Shown here piece by piece: positions 7,110-9,592 of a stretch of 9,592 nucleotides of DNA; within the stretch, counting starts at the first letter, position 1, and every line of letters starts with the position of its first letter. Origin of the DNA: Rickettsiales bacterium (GTDB lineage: Bacteria > Pseudomonadota > Alphaproteobacteria > Rickettsiales > Anaplasmataceae); contig JAITXQ010000022.1 in the NCBI GenBank assembly GCA_031284675.1, positions 1 through 9,592 on the forward strand. Reading direction: 5' to 3'. The translations under genes and the position numbers were made by a program. A model generated the notes under the pieces. The model was not told the origin of the DNA, ran no database searches, and worked only from the letters and a program-made list of their open reading frames with translations.

Positions 7110-8441
7110 ATGACTCAAACTTGGAATTTATTGCAAACAGGGCAGAAGGAAAGTTACAAGGTGGCATATACAAATGCTCGCATTATTGACCCAGAAACTA
7201 AGCTTGATATAAAAGGTTCGCTTTTAACTGAAGGGGATAAAATTGTTGATTTTGGTGAATCATTATTTTCAAATGGAGTTCCAAGTGGGGTTGACGAAAC
7301 AATAGACTGTAAAGGGTTTATTCTAATGCCAGGTCTTGTTGACATCCACGTACATTTTCGTGAACCAGGTCAGGAGCATAAAGAAACTATATATACAGGC
7401 AGCAAATCTGCAGCTACGGGTGGCGTTACAACTGTAGTTTGCCAGCCTAACACTGTTCCGGCAATTGATAGTGTTATTTTAGCTAAGTATTTAAAATATA
7501 GAGCACTTGAAACATCGCATGTGAACGTTGAATTCTACGCCAAAATCACCACTTCAGAGGAAAAATTGACTGAAATGGCACTGTTAAAGGAAGCAGGTGC
7601 AGTTGGGTTTACTGATGATGGTATGCCAGTTATGAATCCAATGATTATGAGACAGGCGTTGCTTTATTCAAGTATGTTGAGTGTTCCTATTGCTCAACAT
7701 GCAGAAGATTTAAATTTATCAGCAGGTGGTGCAATCAATGAAGGTAAGATTTCTGAAGAATTGGGAGTAAAGGGAATCTTAAGTGCATCAGAATCGGTCA
7801 TGGTAAATCGCGATATACTGCTCATGAAAGATATGGAAAACGTACACTATCATATTCTACATGTCTCTTCAAAAGATTCACTTGATGCTATTAAACGTGC
7901 AAAAGATCTAGGATTAAATGTTACATGCGAAGTAACCCCTCATCACTTCACTTTGACTGAAGATATAGTAAAACAACATGGCGCAATTGCAAAAATGAAT
8001 CCGCCACTTCGCACTGAAGAAGATCGTTTGGCTATGATTGAAGGTTTAAAAGCAGGTGTGATTGATTGCATCGCAACCGATCACGCTCCGCATGATCGTA
8101 GCTCTAAAGATCTGCCACTTGAGAACGCTGCATTTGGTATTGTAGGCCTCGAGACAATGCTGCCCCTTTCACTTGAACTCTACCACAGTGGGCAGATGAG
8201 TCTACTTGATGTGCTTGCAAAATTGACATATAAACCTGCAGATATAATACACGTATCACGTGGTCGTATACAGAAAAACCTTGCTGCGGACTTAATTTTA
8301 GTTGACCTGAACTATGAATGGGAAATTAAAATTGATAACTTTGCTAGTAAATCAAAAAATTCTCCTTTTGATGGACGTAAGGTAAAAGGGCATGTAGTAC
8401 GCACTATTATGTCCGGCAAAACTGTGTACTCACAAAAATGA
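7110..8441 (+). CDS. pyrC: Dihydroorotase (class I type)
   Basis: Dihydroorotase interconverts carbamoyl-aspartate and dihydroorotate in pyrimidine synthesis. The 443-residue protein is an amidohydrolase of the longer, class I-like type. MPGLVDIHVHFREPG (73-87) carries the metal-binding HxH pair (His80, His82) and the substrate Arg84. FTDDG (167-171) carries the bridging Asp. His197 (AQHAED) and His251 (LHVSS) are the other metal ligands, and Asp324 in DCIATDHAPHD is the catalytic Asp. TPHHF (276-280) and KMNPPLRTEEDR (295-306) are also family signatures. The ATG at 7110 gives about 17 residues before the conserved VAYTNARIIDPE start. An in-frame GTG at 7161, ten bases after AGAAGGA (7144-7150), is a credible alternative start. 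The stop lies two bases from the stop of the convergent nuclease gene. Confidence 0.95.
   Translation: MTQTWNLLQTGQKESYKVAYTNARIIDPETKLDIKGSLLTEGDKIVDFGESLFSNGVPSGVDETIDCKGFILMPGLVDIHVHFREPGQEHKETIYTGSKSAATGGVTTVVCQPNTVPAIDSVILAKYLKYRALETSHVNVEFYAKITTSEEKLTEMALLKEAGAVGFTDDGMPVMNPMIMRQALLYSSMLSVPIAQHAEDLNLSAGGAINEGKISEELGVKGILSASESVMVNRDILLMKDMENVHYHILHVSSKDSLDAIKRAKDLGLNVTCEVTPHHFTLTEDIVKQHGAIAKMNPPLRTEEDRLAMIEGLKAGVIDCIATDHAPHDRSSKDLPLENAAFGIVGLETMLPLSLELYHSGQMSLLDVLAKLTYKPADIIHVSRGRIQKNLAADLILVDLNYEWEIKIDNFASKSKNSPFDGRKVKGHVVRTIMSGKTVYSQK
7144..7150 (+). promoter_or_regulatory. Shine-Dalgarno-like site for an alternative pyrC start
   Basis: AGAAGGA ends 10 bases before an in-frame GTG at 7161, whose product would begin at the conserved VAYTNARIIDPE segment. 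No comparable purine tract precedes the ATG at 7110. Because it lies inside the frame, the match may also reflect codons for Gln-Lys-Glu. Confidence 0.3.
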
Positions 8442-8443
8442 TA

Positions 8444-9049
8444 TTACTTTTCCTTATTTGAAATTTTTGATAACTCAGCTTCTAATTCTTCTATTGTTGG
8501 TAGAGCCGTTTTTATTTCTTCTGGTAGATTTTCAGTGATTCGATACTCTGCTAACCCTATTGGTTTGGTCATATCTCGGAGTGCATATTCAGCAAGTACG
8601 TTATCTTTAGATTTACATAAAATCAATCCTATGGAAGGTTGATCCGTTGCATGTTTCAGTAAATTATCAACCGCAGAAAGGTAAAAATTCATTTTACCAG
8701 CATACTCCGGTTTAAAATCTTCACCCTTTAATTCAATTACCACAAAGCAACGAAGCTTAATATGATAAAAAAGCAAATCCAAATAGAAATCTCTATCTTC
8801 AACTTGTAAGTGGTGCTGCCTTCCTAGAAATGCAAATCCTTTACCCAGTTCTAGCAGAAACTTCTCCATATGCTTTACAAGCCCTTTTTCCATTTCTCTC
8901 TCATGAGCATCTTTGCCTATACTTAAAAAATCAAAAATATATGGGTCTTTTAATGTATAGTGTGCTAGATCTGATTGGAGAGATGGTAGCTTATCTTTAA
9001 AATTGGTAATTGTTTTTCCCTGACGTTTATGTAACCCTCGCTCTATCTG
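8444..9049 (-). pseudogene. 3' part of a YhcG/DUF1016-type PDDEXK nuclease gene, interrupted by a group II intron
   Basis: The frame is open from 9049 to the stop at 8444-8446 (201 residues) and matches the C-terminal two thirds of the YhcG / DUF1016 family from memory: QIERGLHKRQGK, ITNFKDKLPSLQSDLA, LKDPYIFDFL, then the catalytic block. The PDDEXK elements are Asp in DFYLDLLFY (exon residue about 91) and the E-x-K of VVIELKG (about 106-108), so the nuclease core is intact. YGKMN-like and PSIGLILCKSKD segments follow as in the family. Full-length members have about 340-360 residues, so about 140-150 N-terminal residues are missing. The frame ends exactly at the predicted 3' end of a group II intron, so they should lie on the other side of the intron, outside the window. 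The intron is in the sense orientation, so splicing could in principle restore the mRNA. A Met at 8893 could start a 149-residue core protein if it does not. Confidence 0.8.
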
Positions 9050-9051
9050 GT

Positions 9052-9085
9052 TAGGTAAGGAAGCAGTATTGCTACTACCCCTCCC
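9052..9085 (-). ncRNA. Group II intron domain VI with branch-point adenosine
   Basis: The stem GUAGUA (9078-9073) pairs with UACUGC (9068-9063) around a GCAA loop. Below a UU bulge, GGGA (9079-9082) pairs with CCUU (9060-9057). A single unpaired A at 9056 follows, then GGG (9083-9085) pairs with CCU (9055-9053). The bulged A seven bases from the 3' end is the expected lariat branch point. Confidence 0.75.
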
Positions 9086-9089
9086 TTAG

Positions 9090-9123
9090 AAACACAGCAT
9101 GCGGGTTTCCCAACACTATGCTT
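9090..9123 (-). ncRNA. Group II intron domain V (catalytic hairpin)
   Basis: This is exactly 34 bases, the standard domain V size. The lower helix has ten pairs, including the catalytic AGC at domain positions 2-4 (AAGCAUAGUG pairing with UGCUGUGUUU through several G-U wobbles). A two-base CA bulge lies at positions 23-24, and the upper stem UUGG/CCCG, with one U-C mismatch, carries a GAAA tetraloop. All hallmark elements are present, so the ribozyme core appears functional at this level. Confidence 0.85.
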
Positions 9124-9167
9124 GAGCCCCTTGTCTAAGTCCTTTTTTTCTCGAACCGGCTTGTCTT

Positions 9168-9488
9168 TCATATATCCTCCGAAAACAGCTTCTTTAGTGA
9201 CGGCACTAATAGTAGAGAACCTTCTCTTGAGAAAGAGCTCGCTAACATTTTTGTTCGTATCACTCTCTCATCAAAATACTTTTTCCATTTAAAGTCAAGA
9301 GGATTGGCATCTGCTCTGATTTTAACATGTCGTCTGATAGGTATATCACTTAGTTTAAGTAAGCTCATATACCATCTCTCTTTTGATTTATTCTTGCATA
9401 TGGGAGTGGCAAAGACCCATTGGCGTTGATTCATCACTTTAAAGTAGCGATTCTTTATCCAACGTAATCCTTTACACGCTAATTCTGG
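9168..9488 (-). pseudogene. ltrA: Group II intron reverse transcriptase/maturase, C-terminal fragment
   Basis: The visible part is domain X (maturase) and the start of the DNA-binding region of a group II intron-encoded protein. Signatures are PELACKGLRWIKNRYF, the Q-W-V-F-A-T segment, and the strongly conserved PIRRHVKIRADANP followed by W-K-K-Y-F-D-E-R. The reverse transcriptase domains lie to the right, outside the window. The protein ends about 30 residues after YFDER, without the CPxC/HNH endonuclease domain carried by many relatives; the remaining tail (FSREGSLLLVPSLKKLFSEDI region) looks degenerate. Upstream of about residue Pro at 9488 the same frame stays open to 9578, but its sequence (VFVEFTLLSCLFYSLF) does not look like maturase and is probably inserted DNA. 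Gene symbol by analogy with the Lactococcus protein. Confidence 0.75.
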
Positions 9489-9592
9489 ATTAAAAAGAGA
9501 ATAGAAAAGGCAGGAGAGTAGGGTAAACTCAACAAATACAAAAAAAATAGATGAGGTTACCCATGGAAGATATAACAAAACTGTTTTGTCTG
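9489..9592 (+). mobile_element. Probable left end of an insertion sequence inside the maturase gene
   Basis: Maturase homology stops abruptly near 9489, where the basic H-P motif that should precede PELACKG is absent. From about 9490 the DNA is very A+T-rich, and on the plus strand an ATG at 9563 opens a frame starting MEDITKLFCL. That string resembles the N-terminus of IS982-type transposases, which often begin with a short lead and then LFC-x-x-D-D-F-C. The exact IS boundary cannot be placed without the other end and its target duplication. Simple decay of the intron ORF is the alternative. Confidence 0.45.
9563..9592 (+). CDS. Start of a putative transposase (IS982-like), cut by the right window edge
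   Basis: Only ten residues are visible: MEDITKLFCL. The pattern of a short acidic/polar lead followed by T-x-L-F-C fits the beginning of IS982-family transposases, and that IS family is known from Wolbachia. The evidence is short and based on memory of the family. GAGG at 9553-9556 gives a ribosome-site candidate 6 bases before the ATG. Confidence 0.4.
   Translation, partial: MEDITKLFCL

Larger units (their letters stand above)
9050..9592 (-). mobile_element. Group II intron, 3' portion (5' end outside the window)
   Basis: Reading the minus strand, a maturase C-terminus (9488-9168) is followed after 44 bases by a 34-base domain V (9123-9090), a domain VI hairpin with a bulged A at 9056, and a 3' end of sequence ...CUAAC at 9050. 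The branch-point A is the seventh base from that end, and the AY ending is typical of group II introns. The downstream exon resumes in frame with a YhcG-type nuclease at 9049. The intron is in the same orientation as its host gene, as expected for retrohoming into a transcribed gene. Bases from about 9490 rightwards within this span probably belong to a separate inserted element. Confidence 0.85.

Noticed and set aside
9489..9578. Taking the maturase fragment to start at a Met encoded at 9578
   Set aside because: Residues before PELACKG do not resemble a maturase, and the real protein should begin several hundred residues upstream. The Met is incidental, probably in inserted DNA.
1..9592. CRISPR array, tRNA, rRNA or toxin-antitoxin pair
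   Set aside because: No regularly spaced direct repeats, cloverleaf-like sequence or rRNA segment was seen. No small adjacent gene pair was seen that would suggest a toxin-antitoxin module.

Overview
The window looks like a Wolbachia (Rickettsiales, Anaplasmataceae) chromosome segment. The basis is strongly A+T-rich DNA, single-copy metabolic genes set singly among accessory genes, a large ankyrin-repeat protein with a C-terminal membrane hairpin, a YhcG/DUF1016-type nuclease, a group II intron and a likely nested insertion sequence. This assignment is inference from gene content; no rRNA or marker gene is present to fix the strain.

Layout. Positions 1-486 hold no intact gene. There is the C-terminal tail of an unidentified ORF at the left edge, a symmetric hairpin, and two diverged copies of an A+T-rich palindromic repeat. 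Next come dapD (minus, 487-1317) and a divergent zinc-ribbon membrane protein gene (plus, 1389-1814) that has a good sigma70-type promoter. sdhA (plus, 1988-3793) ends exactly where a convergent 959-residue ankyrin protein gene (minus, 3794-6673) ends: the two stop codons touch. A 436-base non-coding stretch follows, then pyrC (plus, 7110-8441), which converges on a YhcG-type nuclease gene (minus, 8444-9049) with two bases between the stops. The nuclease reading frame breaks at 9050, where a group II intron ends. Its domain V, domain VI with a bulged branch-point A, and the C-terminus of its maturase can be read from 9050 rightwards. From about 9489 to the right edge the maturase itself appears to be interrupted by an insertion sequence transcribed on the plus strand, possibly IS982-like.

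Roles. DapD works in the diaminopimelate/lysine branch, which supplies peptidoglycan precursors. SdhA is the flavoprotein subunit of succinate dehydrogenase (TCA cycle and respiratory complex II). PyrC is dihydroorotase (pyrimidine synthesis). These housekeeping genes are not functionally linked and probably have their own promoters. The ankyrin protein is a candidate host-interaction or membrane-associated accessory protein.

The most notable items are: the nested mobile-element structure at the right end (nuclease gene, then intron, then probable IS); the higher-order repeat architecture of the ankyrin protein, in which a unit of roughly 170-180 residues is reiterated; and the two tightly abutting convergent gene pairs.
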